From positions 124,001 to 188,000 of the forward strand of contig NC_018946.1 of the NCBI RefSeq assembly GCF_000304475.1: a stretch of DNA of 64,000 nt, in the 5' to 3' direction. The notes beneath the pieces were generated by a model that was not told the origin of the DNA, ran no database searches, and saw nothing but the letters and a program-made list of their open reading frames with translations. Position 1 is the stretch's first letter. Each line of letters starts with the position of its first letter. The translations under genes and the position numbers were made by a program. The stretch comes from Kazachstania africana CBS 2517 (taxonomy: Eukaryota; Ascomycota; Saccharomycetes; Saccharomycetales; Saccharomycetaceae). Positions 10,193 through 22,145 of the stretch are shown here, one piece after another.

Positions 10193-10740
10193 TTTTCACA
10201 CAAGGCTCTAATAAATCTACTTGAATGTAAATGTCCAGCAATAACTGTCTCTGATGTATAAATGCATGTTGGTCAGTCAGCTTTATCTCAACCGTCGATT
10301 CCTTGTTTCCCTTTTTAAAGTGTGGTTTTCGGCAAAAAATTTTGCTGTAGTGGAAGGTGACCGTTATAGTAATGTGTCAGATTAACAGCGCCATATAAAA
10401 ATACTGTTTTAACGTTGCAATGAGCATTTAATTACGTATTTTGTCATCAGCTATGGGGCATAATCTTTGTTTCTCAAGAAGTATTGTATTTCAATAAAGT
10501 AGTATATCTTATAGCTTGTCAACCGTCGAACAAACCTATACAGTACCGTTTAGGTTGCTCATTCACTTTGAAACAGCCCTCGAAGGCTAGTGGAAGAATA
10601 AACCTGAAAAATGAACAAAACAGTACCTTCAGATTCTGCAAACTAGCTAGTTTAATATGAAGAAAATAAAATTGTACCTTTATCATTAAATTTATATCAA
10701 AAGTTTGTTATATACAGTTATACACCTGGTTGATTTGAAA
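10193..10740. other. intergenic region upstream of the YJL163C homolog and downstream of MCD4
   Basis: AT-rich spacer between two minus-strand genes, holding the YJL163C promoter and the MCD4 terminator. No RNA gene or repeat is recognisable. Confidence 0.5.
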
Positions 10741-13509
10741 TCATTGCTTCTTCTTTCCTTCATCAACTTCACTTGTGATAGTGACATTTCTTAGTAAAAT
10801 ATGGCCTACCACTTCTAATATCAACATAAATAAGGAGGATAGAATGGCTAAACAGTAATTTGAGATGGTCACACCAATATCTAACCAAGAACCCTCCGTT
10901 TTCAACAAATAGAAGAAATTCAATGATAAAATATCACTTGTGGAAATGATTAATGATGAGATAGTGTAATCCTTAATGTTTAGTTTCAAATTCAAGATAC
11001 CTAGGCCGGTAGATAAGACCACGTATGGAATAACAAGTTTCAATACAAGTAAAGCACCCATTGGGAATGGATCAAAAATTGGAAGCAGTCTATAAACTGA
11101 ATCTAGGGAGAATGATGAAATGGATGCAACGTTACCTGTACCGAAAAATGCGACTTGTAATAAAAAGAAGCCAATGACAGACACCCTCAGTAGCTGCAGC
11201 CAGTTTTCCTTAGTGGTTTTATCGGAGTGTTTGATTACAGCCTCTATTTCAATCCATTGGACCACGTAGGAAGTGAATAGGAAATAGAATAGAGATTCAA
11301 ACGAGATAGTGAGAATGATGAAAGCTGGTGCAAAAGTTAGATAAATCACCAACAGTCTTACCTGATAATGATTATTAGGTTCTAGATAATGTAGCAGTGG
11401 CATCAATATTAAAGAAGTACCAAATATAATCCAACCGGCTATTTGATAAAAACGTGGAAGACCTTGTCTGAGCTGTAAGGAAATTGCTGATTTATTTGTA
11501 ACGAAAAGCATCATGACTACTAAGGATATTTGTGTCATGAACAGTGAAAAGTTATAGCTATTGATGTTCTTGCGCAAAGTGTATAAAGCATATAATGAGC
11601 TCAGAACAATCAAGATACCGGCAGCATTTATCTGATTTAAACTTTCTATTTTGACAGCATCGAATAGAGTAAAAATTGATATACAAACACTGGTGCCAAT
11701 CCATAAAGAGTTTCTAATAGCATTTGTATGACCGCACATTATTGGATAACAAGCCAATAAAGTGAAAATTAAAGTAAATATCCAACGATGGAAGAAACCA
11801 TAAACAATACCTTCGTATATTGATATCATAGTAAGCGCAACCAGAATTCGTTGGACAAATGAAATTCCTTTGAAAAATTCTGTGACACCTTCTTGTAAAA
11901 TAATCTTATTTGTAAGAATTTGACTCCACAGATATAAAGGAAATAGTAAATACATGTAGAAATTGAATGGAGAGCGCTGATAATATAACACAAAATTCAA
12001 AAAGATGCCTAAAGTTCCGAAAACGAAGTAATTTGCTGGAGAAGTCTGTAAGGCTTCATCCTTCTCTTCTAATATGAATAGTTTTAAGAATACCGTAAAA
12101 GAATAGAGAATCCAGCCAATGAACCCGAATGTAACTATGGTTCTCACAAACAGCCAGTTGTAGGTAGATAAGTAATGCAGCCCTTCTAGTGTTATGGTCA
12201 TTAATTCTTCAGTCAAGTTGATAGCAGCTTGTTCAAGATCACGTTCTCCTTGAGAAATTCTATCAATTAAATCATGTATTTCTTGGAGGTAGATTTGATG
12301 TGACTTTTCAGTAAATTTTGGATATTCCTTGTAAAAAAATTGAGACTCAATAACTTCCCTCTCTTTAACCAAATATTGTTCTAAAATACTTCTAGCGTTA
12401 TTATAGAAAGCTTGGAATTTTTCTGTCTCTTTACCCTCGATATAAGCCAATGGTAGTTCACCTACAGAATTCACTGGATAGTTGGTACCTATGAGGTATG
12501 ACATTAACGAAGCAATATCAGCTTGTTTGACATCGTTTCTTTTAATGTGAGAAAGATTCCATGATTCAGTGTAATTGTCGTAGATTGGTACTTTATTAAT
12601 CTGAGGTTTGTTCAAGCCAGCACCCCAAGCAACCAGCGGTGTTCGTGTGTTATTTGGATGGCCATCTCCGTGTGAACCGAAGGCACTCATTCCATGGTCA
12701 GCTGTAAATATGAAGGCGGTGTCGTCATCATTGAAAAAGTCATGAACTTTTGGAATTAAGATAGAAAGCTGTTCATCAATGTATTTAATGTTATCGTAAT
12801 ATTCTGCAGAGTATGGTCTATATGAATGGCCGGCAGTGTCGCACCCTAATAAATGTAGGAAAAATACGTTTCCTTCTTGTTTAATTTCAAAATCCAAAGT
12901 AGCATCTATGGTTGAATTGTAAAATAATTCATCTAGATTTCTGAAGACATATGCATCCAACTCAATAGACGATTGAGTGAAATCTTCGAACTCATGACCA
13001 TACATCCATGCATCAACCTTATTTGGGTCGGACGCACCGTCTTTAAACATAGGTAGAATATCCGGTGAACCAAAAGAGTATGTATGTCTGGATTGGTTGA
13101 AGAAACTGTCAAAATCAACTGGATTCTCCTTCCAGCCCTTAGTTACAGCACTGACATCTTCATAGAATCCAGCTATCATAGCCACATGCCCTGGACGAGA
13201 TTCAGTGGGCATTCTAGTATGCGAGACACCATATGTTGCATTGTTCAACACGAGTGACCTAATGAAGGGAGCTAAATACTCTGTTTTCCCAGTAACAGGG
13301 TGAGTAACCTTTTCGAATGTAGTATCAGCACGTAAACCGTCACCTACAATAAGGAACAGTCTCTTGGCTGGAGGTGTTTCGGTACTACGATATGTACGCA
13401 TACCGTGAACCAAAGGTGACACGAAGTAAATATCGAAAATGGACCATAAGTAAAAAACGTGAAATAGAACGCCTACTATCAGTAATACAGTTCTTGTACT
13501 CTTCGACAT
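10741..13509 (-). CDS. MCD4: GPI ethanolamine phosphate transferase 1 (PIG-N homolog)
   Basis: A 922-residue ER membrane enzyme that adds ethanolamine phosphate to the first mannose of GPI anchor precursors. The N-terminal transmembrane segment ([19 protein letters not shown]) is followed by a lumenal alkaline-phosphatase-like domain. Its nucleophile motif is [10 protein letters not shown] (Thr after the metal-binding Asp), and further metal ligands lie in DTAGH and TADHGM. The C-terminal half has many membrane spans. I chose the ATG at 13509 because it gives [17 protein letters not shown], matching the yeast N-terminus; the upstream in-frame extension has no ATG. Together with the PIR and adhesin genes it makes the region rich in cell-surface functions. 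Certain at family level. Confidence 0.96.
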   Translation of the reverse strand: MSKSTRTVLLIVGVLFHVFYLWSIFDIYFVSPLVHGMRTYRSTETPPAKRLFLIVGDGLRADTTFEKVTHPVTGKTEYLAPFIRSLVLNNATYGVSHTRMPTESRPGHVAMIAGFYEDVSAVTKGWKENPVDFDSFFNQSRHTYSFGSPDILPMFKDGASDPNKVDAWMYGHEFEDFTQSSIELDAYVFRNLDELFYNSTIDATLDFEIKQEGNVFFLHLLGCDTAGHSYRPYSAEYYDNIKYIDEQLSILIPKVHDFFNDDDTAFIFTADHGMSAFGSHGDGHPNNTRTPLVAWGAGLNKPQINKVPIYDNYTESWNLSHIKRNDVKQADIASLMSYLIGTNYPVNSVGELPLAYIEGKETEKFQAFYNNARSILEQYLVKEREVIESQFFYKEYPKFTEKSHQIYLQEIHDLIDRISQGERDLEQAAINLTEELMTITLEGLHYLSTYNWLFVRTIVTFGFIGWILYSFTVFLKLFILEEKDEALQTSPANYFVFGTLGIFLNFVLYYQRSPFNFYMYLLFPLYLWSQILTNKIILQEGVTEFFKGISFVQRILVALTMISIYEGIVYGFFHRWIFTLIFTLLACYPIMCGHTNAIRNSLWIGTSVCISIFTLFDAVKIESLNQINAAGILIVLSSLYALYTLRKNINSYNFSLFMTQISLVVMMLFVTNKSAISLQLRQGLPRFYQIAGWIIFGTSLILMPLLHYLEPNNHYQVRLLVIYLTFAPAFIILTISFESLFYFLFTSYVVQWIEIEAVIKHSDKTTKENWLQLLRVSVIGFFLLQVAFFGTGNVASISSFSLDSVYRLLPIFDPFPMGALLVLKLVIPYVVLSTGLGILNLKLNIKDYTISSLIISTSDILSLNFFYLLKTEGSWLDIGVTISNYCLAILSSLFMLILEVVGHILLRNVTITSEVDEGKKKQ

Positions 13510-13571
13510 AATCAGAGAGTTTGAACGAGGCCTAGACGTGTGAAGATGAAATGTTGTGGAGACTTGAATGA

Positions 13572-13625
13572 TCAATTTTTGACAAGTTCTACCTTCTTTG
13601 GCTTTTTGCTGGCAGATTTGGCCAT
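13572..13625 (-). other. short upstream reading frame in the MCD4 leader
   Basis: A 17-codon ATG-initiated frame ends 62 bases before the MCD4 ATG. It encodes a very basic peptide ([17 protein letters not shown]) and its ATG has a purine at +4. It could be a translational regulator of MCD4 or chance. I found no splice signals joining it to anything. The rest of the spacer 13510-14021 holds the MCD4 promoter and the terminator of the next gene, with nothing else recognisable. Confidence 0.3.
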
Positions 13626-14021
13626 CGCGAAAACTCGTCCCGAAAGGTTATCAAGAAGTAGCACAATTGAATAAGCTCGAGGTTATAAATATAGAAGCTG
13701 AGTAAGCACCCCAGATATATCAGTAGTTGCCTAAACACATAGATTTGAAGCATTGAAACGCTACAATTTCAAATAGATAAAATTGTGTTAAGATTTGAAG
13801 TCATTTCTTATTTCGATATGTATTGATGAGATTTATAATGTACAGAAGAATTTATATATGAATAGTTAAATAAAAATAATATTAAAGATGAACCAAAAAG
13901 GATACGAAGTGTTAATGGAAAATAGAATAAAGGAGTCAACCGCTTTCAAAAGTTAAGGGGACAGTCCTTGTCGTGATGAATTATTGATGCAAAGTTAGAA
14001 AAGTTAAGGTTCAATTGAACT

Positions 14022-14993
14022 TTAGCAGTCGATTAAGTCGATGACTTCTAAGTGGACTGGAGAACATTGAGCACCAATACTTTCATCATATAAGTTGTAG
14101 AAGCTACCAGATAGACATTGGTAGAAGACATCGTTGTCACCAATAGCTAAGTTACCTTCTGGGGTGATAGACCAACCAGCAGCGTAGATGGCACCGGCTT
14201 GTGGTGGTGGACCATCGAATTGGAATTGTCTGTTGGCAACGATAGAACCGACTCTACCCTTGGCGTCGGTTAAGATACTTCCGTCTAAAGACATGGCTAG
14301 AGTGCCTGAGGTCTTACAGGAGACAGCGTTAACTGGATCATCTGAGTCTGTGGAAGCGGCTTCAGAGGCAGCAGCACTGCTAGTTGCTTGGACTTGGGAA
14401 GCATCAGAAGCAGTGGTCTTGGTAGTAGCTTGGATTTGACCATCACCAATTTGAGAGACGGCAGCGGCAGTGCTCTTAGTAGTGGTAGTAGTAGCTTGGA
14501 TTTGACCGTCACCGATTTGAGAAACAGCAGCAGCGGTGGTCTTCTTTGTGGTAGTAGTAGCTTGAATTTGGCCATCACCAATTTGGGAGACAGCAGCAGC
14601 GGTGGTCTTCTTTGTGGTAGTAGTAGCTTGAATTTGGCCGTCACCGATTTGGGAGACAGCAGCAGCAGTGGTCTTCTTTGTAGTAGTAGTAGCTTGAATT
14701 TGACCATCACCAATTTGAGAGACAGCAGCAGCAGTAGTCTTCAAAGTGGTTGTAGTCTTAGTAGCAGCTTGAATTTGGCCATCGCCAATTTGAGAAATAG
14801 CATCTCTCTTAGCAACGGAAGCAGCGCTTGTGCTAATTGGGTTGACGGCGATACCGAAACTAGAAGCGTAGTCGGTAATACCGTTACTGTATGTAGCGGT
14901 TGGTGTTAAAGTGGACCATGGCTCGCTTGGAACGTAGGCAGCGTATGCAGATGCTGTTAAAGCAGCGGTGGCTAAAGTCTTTTTGTATTGCAT
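14022..14993 (-). CDS. PIR1: PIR cell-wall protein with six internal repeats (PIR-A)
   Basis: A 323-residue secreted cell-wall protein of the PIR family, which attaches directly to beta-1,3-glucan through ester bonds at a Gln of the PIR repeat. It has a signal peptide (about 1-18), a Kex2 site (AKR before DAIS), and six [10 protein letters not shown] repeats embedded in Thr/Lys/Ala-rich spacers, plus a degenerate ASQVQA. The C-terminal domain has exactly the PIR four-cysteine pattern C-66-C-16-C-12-C. By position and strand it matches YKL164C (PIR1) or YJL160C (PIR5). A TATATAAG element (15116-15123) lies about 125 bases upstream. The C-terminal coding DNA is almost identical to that of its two neighbours. 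The exact paralog name is uncertain. Confidence 0.9.
   Translation of the reverse strand: MQYKKTLATAALTASAYAAYVPSEPWSTLTPTATYSNGITDYASSFGIAVNPISTSAASVAKRDAISQIGDGQIQAATKTTTTLKTTAAAVSQIGDGQIQATTTTKKTTAAAVSQIGDGQIQATTTTKKTTAAAVSQIGDGQIQATTTTKKTTAAAVSQIGDGQIQATTTTTKSTAAAVSQIGDGQIQATTKTTASDASQVQATSSAAASEAASTDSDDPVNAVSCKTSGTLAMSLDGSILTDAKGRVGSIVANRQFQFDGPPPQAGAIYAAGWSITPEGNLAIGDNDVFYQCLSGSFYNLYDESIGAQCSPVHLEVIDLIDC
14427..14799 (-). repeat. 66-base coding minisatellite in PIR-A
   Basis: Tandem units of 22 codons, each containing [10 protein letters not shown] followed by a [15 protein letters not shown] spacer. Six units are visible and the central three are nearly identical in DNA sequence. Unit number sets how many glucan attachment sites the protein has and is likely polymorphic between strains. 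Confidence 0.9.
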
Positions 14994-16581
14994 TTTATAT
15001 TAATGTAGATTATTGGAGATTGACTAGTAATGATTAGTTGATGGTTTTTTTTGTATGTAAGCCATAAGAAAGAATAATAACTTAGGATTTGGAATAAATT
15101 AACAACTTCAAGCCTCTTATATACAGTTCAGATTTGCTAAAGGACCAAATTTGATGCTGAACCCTTTGATAAAGTGAACTCTCCACTCCAATAAATTTTG
15201 CCCTGTGTAGCTAAATTTACCAGTCAATGAAATGAAGGATTACACTAATAATAGTTTGCATTGCTTGGTTCAATTGAATCAAAAAAAAAGGTTAGACCAA
15301 TGAAAATCTGAACTAAGCAAGCAACCCAGCTGAGGATATGCTATACATGATAATACGAATGTAGAGGGTAGGAGGTATGACGAATATCTCATATAGCAAG
15401 AATGAGAGGGAAGAGAACAAGCCATTTTTTCTAGGTACTGTGCATTCTGATCTAATTGAAGTTGATCTACTGGCACTCTTCTTTTTGGAGCTGTGCTACG
15501 AATCTATAATTGGAAATTGAGGGTATTTTGACGAAGTGTGTGTGAGCAATTGATTGACTTCAGTGCTGGTAGTTGTACTCAAGAAGAATTCTCCCAGCCT
15601 TCTCATTTTCCGTGTTAAAAACCTTCCATATTGCGCGGAGAACGTAGCTGAATTAAAAAAAAAAAGGCGATGGCTTGCATAAATGCTTGAATTGAATGCA
15701 GATGATGATCGTTTAGTTAAGTCGAGAAAGAGTGTGCGGGATGACAGCTGCAGAGCACAAGCAGTAACCAAGCCATTGAAATTTTAAGGAACCTGCACCT
15801 GTCTCAGAAAGGTTAAAATAAAGCTTAAAACCGAAAAAAAAACATTTTGCATAGAAATGTATATCTCGTGAAAAACTTGACCCACTGTCGTTTGAGTAAT
15901 GCAGCTAAGAAGCGCTGATAGGACATGACCAGCGCTCTGCAAGTAGCAAGAAGCCCTCCGTTCAGTTCCCAGCATCCTCTAACAAGCCTTTGCTGTCTTC
16001 CAGAGAGAGTTCGATCTGAAAGCGAAGCTCAGTTTCGCCCGTAAATTCTATTTTTGCCATTTTGGGAAATCTACATGATTCTTGTTCCTCGAGGATAAAA
16101 ATAGAATTACGGAAAACTGATCTGCTGCGAGTGTTTCTGTGAACCGAGTGTCAATTCTGTCCCACTAAGCTTGCTGTTTTCTCCCAAATTAGAAATGAGG
16201 ACTCTTATTCCATTTGTATTCCTAATCGGGGAAAGATATGAAATTCCGAATCAATTTATTTTTAGAATTGAGGTTTTAATTGAATAACACGGTTAGGTCA
16301 ACCAATTGAACGAATTTTAGGCCAATAGCTTCAACTAGGAGAAGACAGGTTAATTATCTCACCATACTCCGTTTGGGACAGGGATCATGGGGCAGCTTCT
16401 TTTTCATTAAAATGGGTGATCTAAATATAGCTTTCTTGTTCATGAAGGGTAGTGGTTCAAGATTAATATTTTCGACATATATAAAGCCTGGTAAATTTCA
16501 TCGAAATGTTTTAATCTTTGTTTCCAATCCTTTTCTCTTGTTCTATCAATAAATCATCATCAATTGAATCCCACATTACTC
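14994..16581. other. long divergent promoter region between two PIR genes
   Basis: This 1.6-kb spacer separates two divergently transcribed PIR genes. It contains TATA elements for both (15116-15123 on minus, 16478-16486 on plus), a candidate Rlm1 site (listed separately), and several CCAGC/GCTGG cores near 15326, 15565, 15594, 15929 and 15969 that could bind Ace2/Swi5. In S. cerevisiae PIR genes are controlled by Rlm1 and by M/G1 regulators. Open frames inside it look random. No RNA gene is recognised. Confidence 0.55.
16421..16430 (+). promoter_or_regulatory. candidate Rlm1 binding site upstream of PIR-B
   Basis: CTAAATATAG, followed by C, fits the Rlm1 consensus TA(A/T)4TAGM. It lies about 150 bases before the start codon and about 50 bases upstream of the TATATAAAG element. 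Rlm1 is the cell-wall-integrity MAP kinase target that activates PIR genes in S. cerevisiae. Function here is inferred. Confidence 0.5.
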
Positions 16582-17451
16582 ATGCAATACAAGAAAGCCA
16601 TTTTAACAACCGCTGTAGCTACCACAGCTTACGCTGCCTATGCTCCAAGTGAGCCATGGTCCACTTTAACACCAACCGCTACATACAGTAACGGTGTTAC
16701 CGACTACGCTTCTAGTTTCGGTATCGCCGTCAACCCAATTAGCACAAGCGCTGCTTCCGTTGCTAAGAGAGATGCTATTTCTCAAATTGGCGATGGCCAA
16801 ATTCAAGCTGCTACTAAGACTACAACCACTTTGAAGACTACTGCTGCTGCTGTCTCTCAAATTGGTGATGGTCAAATTCAAGCTACTACTACCACAAAGA
16901 AGACCACTGCTGCTGCTGTCTCCCAAATCGGTGATGGTCAAATTCAAGCTACTACTACCACAAAGAAGACCACTGCTGCTGCCGTCTCTCAAATTGGTGA
17001 CGGTCAAATCCAAGCTACTACCAAGATTACTGCCGCCGCTGCTTCTCAAATCAATGACGGTCAGGTCCAAGCAACCAACAGTGCTGCTGCCTCTCAAGAA
17101 AATGACAGTGAAACTGCTTCTACAGACTCAGATGATCCAGTTACTGCTGTTTCCTGCAAGACTTCAGACACATTAGCCATGTCTTTAGACGGAAGTATCT
17201 TAACTGATGCCAAGGGCAGAATCGGTTCTATCGTTGCCAACAGACAATTCCAATTCGATGGTCCACCACCACAAGCCGGTGCCATCTACGCTGCTGGTTG
17301 GTCTATCACCCCAGAAGGTAACTTAGCTATTGGTGACAACGACGTCTTCTATCAATGTCTATCCGGTACCTTCTACAACTTATATGATGAAAGTATTGGT
17401 GCTCAATGTTCTCCAGTCCATTTAGAAGTCATCGACCTAATCGACTGTTAA
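16582..17451 (+). CDS. PIR3/HSP150: PIR cell-wall protein with five internal repeats (PIR-B)
   Basis: A 289-residue PIR-family cell-wall protein. It has a signal peptide, a conserved N-terminal block [16 protein letters not shown], a Kex2 site AKR, four [10 protein letters not shown] repeats plus a divergent [10 protein letters not shown], and the C-terminal C-66-C-16-C-12-C domain. I chose the ATG at 16582 (MQYKK), which matches the start of PIR-A; the frame upstream of it has no ATG. By position and strand it matches YKL163W (PIR3) and YJL159W (HSP150). It differs from PIR-A mainly in repeat number and in the acidic linker before the Cys domain. Confidence 0.9.
   Translation: MQYKKAILTTAVATTAYAAYAPSEPWSTLTPTATYSNGVTDYASSFGIAVNPISTSAASVAKRDAISQIGDGQIQAATKTTTTLKTTAAAVSQIGDGQIQATTTTKKTTAAAVSQIGDGQIQATTTTKKTTAAAVSQIGDGQIQATTKITAAAASQINDGQVQATNSAAASQENDSETASTDSDDPVTAVSCKTSDTLAMSLDGSILTDAKGRIGSIVANRQFQFDGPPPQAGAIYAAGWSITPEGNLAIGDNDVFYQCLSGTFYNLYDESIGAQCSPVHLEVIDLIDC
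16780..17072 (+). repeat. coding minisatellite in PIR-B
   Basis: Five PIR repeat units in tandem. The first four encode [10 protein letters not shown] exactly and the last is diverged ([10 protein letters not shown]). The units closely match those of PIR-A at DNA level, so recombination between the two arrays is plausible. Confidence 0.85.
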
Positions 17452-17973
17452 GAAAATGAGAATTCCAACTCGATTTTTATTCTCCCATAATCTAATATTG
17501 CATTGCTCAAATGTTTCAAGGACAGAAACTCCGCTTAACATTTTATTTATTCATTTGATTGCATCCATTCCTTCCGCATTAATTTTTGTCGCTCCCCCAT
17601 CATACGCTTCTAAATCGTTATCAGTAAAGAATCCAAATTGTATGATTATTCCTTACTGATTAGTTCGTTTCCTATCTTTTTTTTATTTTATATTCTAGCC
17701 ACGAATACTTTGATATACTTCTATGTACAAAAAAATCTCATATAAATTAATCGACTAAGCATTTACTCACAAGCAAGGTTTTTTTTATTCAGCATGGGAC
17801 CACCTTGCTTCTTCATCGATAAAAGACTTGAAATAAAACTAAAAAATGAAATAATTTACACAAAATTTGCACGAATAATTAAATGACATTTAAAACCTAT
17901 AGTATATGAGTATACATGAAAAAGAATTATTTACCTAAAATCCCTCTATAATTTTTAATTAAAAAAGCTAGAA
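17452..17973. other. intergenic region between convergent PIR genes
   Basis: AT-rich spacer holding the 3' ends of PIR-B and PIR-C. No gene or RNA recognised; the short open frames look random. Confidence 0.5.
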
Positions 17974-18576
17974 TTAACAAGTAGTTAATTCTACCGCTTC
18001 TAAGTGGACTGGAGAACATTGAGCACCGATGCTTTCATCATACAAGTTGTAGAAGGTACCGGATAGACATTGATAGAAGACATCGTTGTCACCAATAGCT
18101 AAGTTACCTTCTGGGGTGATAGACCAACCAGCAGCGTAGATGGCACCGGCTTGTGGTGGTGGACCATCGAATTGGAATTGTCTGTTGGCAACGATAGAAC
18201 CGATTCTGCCCTTGGCATCAGTTAAGATACCGTCTTCTAGGGTTAATTCTAAAGTACCACTGGCGCTACAGGAAACAGCGTTTGGAGTAAAAGTGGCGGC
18301 AGTAGTACAGGTACTAGCGGTAGAAGAAGAAGAGGATGGCTTCAAAGTAGAAGTGGAGGAAGTGGTGGAGGTAGCCTTGGCAGAAGAAGAAATAGAAGAA
18401 GAAGTAGCAATGGTTTGGATGGCAATACCGAAAGCAGTGGTGTAGTTAGTGTAACCGCAAGCATATGTGGTGTTTGGCTTTAAAGTGGTCCAGTCATCAC
18501 CAACAGTGTAACCTGTGGCAGAGACGACAGATGCGACGGTAGCTAAAGAAGCGACGGCGAATGATTTGAACTGCAT
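17974..18576 (-). CDS. CIS3: PIR-family cell-wall protein lacking the PIR repeat (CIS3 position)
   Basis: A 200-residue secreted protein with a signal peptide (residues about 1-20), a PIR-type N-terminal block (GDDWTTLKP, then [16 protein letters not shown]), a Ser/Thr-rich linker, and the complete C-terminal C-66-C-16-C-12-C domain. It has no SQIGDGQIQ repeat and no KR Kex2 site, both of which S. cerevisiae Cis3 retains. It lies in the CIS3 position, on the VPS35 side of a divergent PIR pair. Without the repeat glutamine it should not form the usual ester link to glucan, so it may be held by disulfides or be released. The ATG at 18576 (MQFK) matches Cis3. A TATA element lies at 18712-18719. 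Confidence 0.85.
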   Translation of the reverse strand: MQFKSFAVASLATVASVVSATGYTVGDDWTTLKPNTTYACGYTNYTTAFGIAIQTIATSSSISSSAKATSTTSSTSTLKPSSSSSTASTCTTAATFTPNAVSCSASGTLELTLEDGILTDAKGRIGSIVANRQFQFDGPPPQAGAIYAAGWSITPEGNLAIGDNDVFYQCLSGTFYNLYDESIGAQCSPVHLEAVELTTC

Positions 18577-19460
18577 TTTTCTTGTTATATATTTGGAGTT
18601 TCCTTTTATATTAGAGATATTCAATGTTGAAAAGGTCTGGTATTTTATAATATATAGAAAGAATGAAAAGACTACGATGATAAACTCTGAAAAACTCGAG
18701 AAAACTCCTACTATTTATACAGTTTTGATTATTGAGCCCTCCACCCATTCTCGACACCAACCATGTAAGATGGCTTGTCTGGACGTTCTGCCCACCAGTA
18801 CGCGTATGTCTTCTCGATGTCACAAGTAATTTCCCTCATAACGGATGAAAAAAAATTATCCACTAATTGGTTCCTACGCGTTGCTTTCCTTTTTATTTTT
18901 CCAGTTTCGAATTAAATGATCTCCACCAAAGACGCGCCCGCAGCGCTCGAGAATTGATTACTTCTTCGGGGCACAGGGGGGTCTTACAGGGTTGGTGAAT
19001 TCCAAAAGAAGAAAAGTGATGTCCGGAACGAGCACACGGATTCCCAGATTAGGTAGCCCAGCATAATTTCTCGTTGCTTGCCTAATCAGGAAACTGCTGA
19101 CAGATTGCATCTGGAACCATCTCGAGAGAGAGAGAGAGAGGCAGAGAGAGTGAGATAGCCAAAAAAAAAAGAAACTCGCGAAATTCAATATAGTAGGCTC
19201 AGCATTGTTCGACGACGAATAGGTCTGTGCCTTGTTCCATGAAACCAAGCCATCGACCCGCTGGGTTCAGCCATTCATGGTAAGTATACCAAGCGTTTTA
19301 ATCTTATGGGCCCAGCATAATTAATCGGTCACGTTTGTGCCCTTTTTCTTTTTGCTTATAATGACGTCAAACCATTTCTTTTTCAGAAGCAAGGGCTTTT
19401 TGAAATCATTGCATCAGGGCATCTTGTATTTTGTTTAATATATCGTTTTCATACATATGG
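18577..19460. other. intergenic region, PIR-C promoter and VPS35 3' flank
   Basis: Contains the PIR-C promoter (TATA near 18712) and, further right, a GA-rich tract. I found no coding gene, tRNA or snoRNA in it; a 96-codon frame on the minus strand encodes low-complexity sequence without recognisable features. Confidence 0.5.
19124..19140. repeat. GA dinucleotide tract
   Basis: A run of about eight GA units followed by imperfect GAGA sequence to about 19155, in the spacer downstream of VPS35. Confidence 0.85.
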
Positions 19461-22145
19461 TTATACAACTATAGTTTCGAACCGAGGATCTATATCTCTT
19501 TGATTTACAATATATTTGCAGGTCCTGTGGAAGTGTTGGATGGGAACTTGAATCAAATCGCTGACACGTAGTAATTTGGATTGGGGGTTTAGAACAGTAG
19601 ATGTAGTGTTCATATTGTTGTCGCCTATTTGAACATAATTACCATCTGATCCGTTGACCAAAGTGTTCTTAGTGACGTTACGGGGATTATCATCGATGCG
19701 TAGTTCCGATAACTGAGCTTCTTCTCCCAGTTTTAATGATTTCAGATTGGTCTTGATCAGTTCAATTAATCCATTTATGTAGTTCACAGTAACGTGTGTT
19801 TCATATTCTTCCCCATGAATGAAATAATAAAGACATCTATTCAATATCTCCACCATTAATTCACAGCTTTGGACGTTATCCATTATTGAGTCTGCAGACC
19901 TTAATGATCTTTGTAAACATTCAAGTACTCTTTTACCGTCTCTAAAAAAATCTTCAGTGACCCCTTCCTCTTCTCCAAGAGATGAAATTTCTGTTGCCCA
20001 CCATAAATGAGAACATAGATATACAGCTCGACATTGATCTTGCTTTTTCAAAAGTTTGGAGCCGTGTAGCGTAGATCTAACGATCAATGAATCATAGTAG
20101 TCTTCTTTATAAAGAGATCTAGTCCTCTGTAATATTTGTGCCATGTAAATTAATTCTTGAAATTGGGTTGTGGAATCAGTTAAACATTCCTCGAAAATAG
20201 TAAAGGCCTGAGAAAAGAAGTCGTATGCAATTTCGCCAAATTCTAATTGATCTGCCAGAGATGCGGTTTGTAATATTATCTTGAAGACTTGATCATTAGA
20301 TTGTGCGCCACAGATATTGAACATTTCTGTTGTGCAACGAGAAATGTATTTGAAGTTCTGTTTTATTACATTTTCATAGTATGGTTTTTTCTTTGGTATT
20401 TTATTCATAAATAGGCTGGCCTTTCTGATTAACCTCCAGAAATTTGTTATCACAGATGGATAAGTGAAAGTAATATTTTTACCACCTTTGTATAGCCAAT
20501 TCTTGATAATCAAAAGTATCTCGACTTGAGATTCCAATTTTTTGAAAGTGGTAGATTTTAATACTGAATTGAATAATATGTGAATGAATTTTGACAATTT
20601 TTCTTGATTTGGATCGAAACTTAATAAATCGTCAATATTTTCTCTTGATATTTTCTGTTTCTCCTCTGATACACCTGATTGACCAACATTTGTACTATTC
20701 TTAACGACAAAAGGGTCCATTGGATGGTTGGAAGATTGGTTGGTAGGACTACTTTCATTAGCCAACGCTCTTTTCAATTTCATTTTGATCAAAGGTTCAC
20801 AGAGTTTTAAGAAACTTTCTAACTGAGTCTTAGAGTCTATGACAAAGTTATCTGCTGTAATAAAGACATCTAGCAACTTATTAATCGCTGCAGTTTGTAA
20901 ATTGCTATTTTGTGAAGAGAGTAAGCTACTATATGCGGGACACTCTATTACCAATTTGAAATAGAAATTACTATCGAGGAAGTCAAAATTTTGTAGTGTT
21001 AGTATATTTAAGAACACAAATTCTGTCTCCTTCGGGATATTGTTGTCAAAATCATTACATTTCGTTGAAATGAGTTCATAAACTTTGTTCAAATTTTCAA
21101 AATTATTCGGAAACCAGTGTAAATTTAAATTTAGTACGATTTCAATCAAGGAAACCATTTGAGAAATTGATAGGTCAGGTCTTTCTTCATTTAGTTTATT
21201 CAAATAATTCCAAAAAACGTCAAAGACATCCACTTTACTTTGGTTAGTGATCTCCTGTTGTTCAATCCTTTTCAAATAACCATTTAGTCGCTCAACTAAT
21301 GTCGAAATCAACTTATTGACGGAGATATCTGTATTCAATAGTAGAGTTGTCTCCAAGAGGGTGTCTAATGTATTTAAATGGAATTCATCAGGGAAGACTT
21401 GACAAATGATGTCGAATAGATATTCTTGACATACAATATCTCGGCATTGTACGATTTGTTCTAATATAATGGGTAAAATCTGATCCTTATACATTGTTAG
21501 ATTATCATCTATTACCTGAGAAAGACGAACCAATTGGGACCCGACGAGGATCTGTAATTCTTTTCTTTCCTTTGTACGTTGTTCTCTTTCTCTTAAAGGG
21601 CCTTGGTGTTGTAATCTAACCCATAATTTATTCATTTCAATGAAATTTGTAATTATGAACTGAGAATTCAAAGCCACTTCATTTTCAGGTAACAATTCCT
21701 TTGTTCTTTGCGATAGATAGTACCTTAAAAATAAGCCTCTTATTGGATTCTGAACACCACGACACATTTCGAGCATGTCTTTCAGTATCTCATTTGTGGG
21801 GGCATCGGGGCATTTTAAGTATGTGGTACCGACAGTGATCATAAGGTAAAGTCTTGGTATGACGTTACCAGCATATTGGACCAATTCATATAAATCGGCC
21901 AGATGATGTTTCTTTGGATGGTTTTCGAACAAATAGTTTGATAGAACAGTCAAAGCGTCATATATCATGATATACAATTCATAGTATTGTTTTGGTAATA
22001 ATTTTGGATTACGAAGTTCAGTTAACATGATTGAAGAGTAACGTAGTGCATCCATCAGTTTACGTTGAGCTAAACTACGTTGCACTAGGATGCTCTGTTG
22101 TTTGACCGTTGTAATTGCCTGATCTAGCGAATCTGAGTATGACAT
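19461..22145 (-). CDS. VPS35: retromer cargo-recognition subunit Vps35
   Basis: An 894-residue alpha-solenoid protein, the core of the retromer coat that recycles Vps10 and other cargo from endosomes to the Golgi. It contains the near-invariant [10 protein letters not shown] motif (near residue 97), which contacts Vps26, and the block [24 protein letters not shown] that follows. I chose the ATG at 22145 (MSYSDSLDQ) because it aligns with yeast Vps35 and the seven-codon upstream extension begins with GTG. The length is slightly below S. cerevisiae Vps35 (944). This is a chromosome X gene in S. cerevisiae, but here it is next to CCP1 of chromosome XI. Confidence 0.97.
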   Translation of the reverse strand: MSYSDSLDQAITTVKQQSILVQRSLAQRKLMDALRYSSIMLTELRNPKLLPKQYYELYIMIYDALTVLSNYLFENHPKKHHLADLYELVQYAGNVIPRLYLMITVGTTYLKCPDAPTNEILKDMLEMCRGVQNPIRGLFLRYYLSQRTKELLPENEVALNSQFIITNFIEMNKLWVRLQHQGPLREREQRTKERKELQILVGSQLVRLSQVIDDNLTMYKDQILPIILEQIVQCRDIVCQEYLFDIICQVFPDEFHLNTLDTLLETTLLLNTDISVNKLISTLVERLNGYLKRIEQQEITNQSKVDVFDVFWNYLNKLNEERPDLSISQMVSLIEIVLNLNLHWFPNNFENLNKVYELISTKCNDFDNNIPKETEFVFLNILTLQNFDFLDSNFYFKLVIECPAYSSLLSSQNSNLQTAAINKLLDVFITADNFVIDSKTQLESFLKLCEPLIKMKLKRALANESSPTNQSSNHPMDPFVVKNSTNVGQSGVSEEKQKISRENIDDLLSFDPNQEKLSKFIHILFNSVLKSTTFKKLESQVEILLIIKNWLYKGGKNITFTYPSVITNFWRLIRKASLFMNKIPKKKPYYENVIKQNFKYISRCTTEMFNICGAQSNDQVFKIILQTASLADQLEFGEIAYDFFSQAFTIFEECLTDSTTQFQELIYMAQILQRTRSLYKEDYYDSLIVRSTLHGSKLLKKQDQCRAVYLCSHLWWATEISSLGEEEGVTEDFFRDGKRVLECLQRSLRSADSIMDNVQSCELMVEILNRCLYYFIHGEEYETHVTVNYINGLIELIKTNLKSLKLGEEAQLSELRIDDNPRNVTKNTLVNGSDGNYVQIGDNNMNTTSTVLNPQSKLLRVSDLIQVPIQHFHRTCKYIVNQRDIDPRFETIVV

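Noticed and set aside
14188..14909. Long open frames opposite and out of frame with the PIR repeats
   Set aside because: They are shadows caused by the repetitive Thr/Ala/Gln coding sequence; the predicted peptides are low-complexity and the true PIR frame is certain.
18958..19248. 96-codon minus-strand frame downstream of VPS35
   Set aside because: The sequence includes translated GA-repeat (SLCLSLSLS) and poly-Phe, with no recognisable domain.
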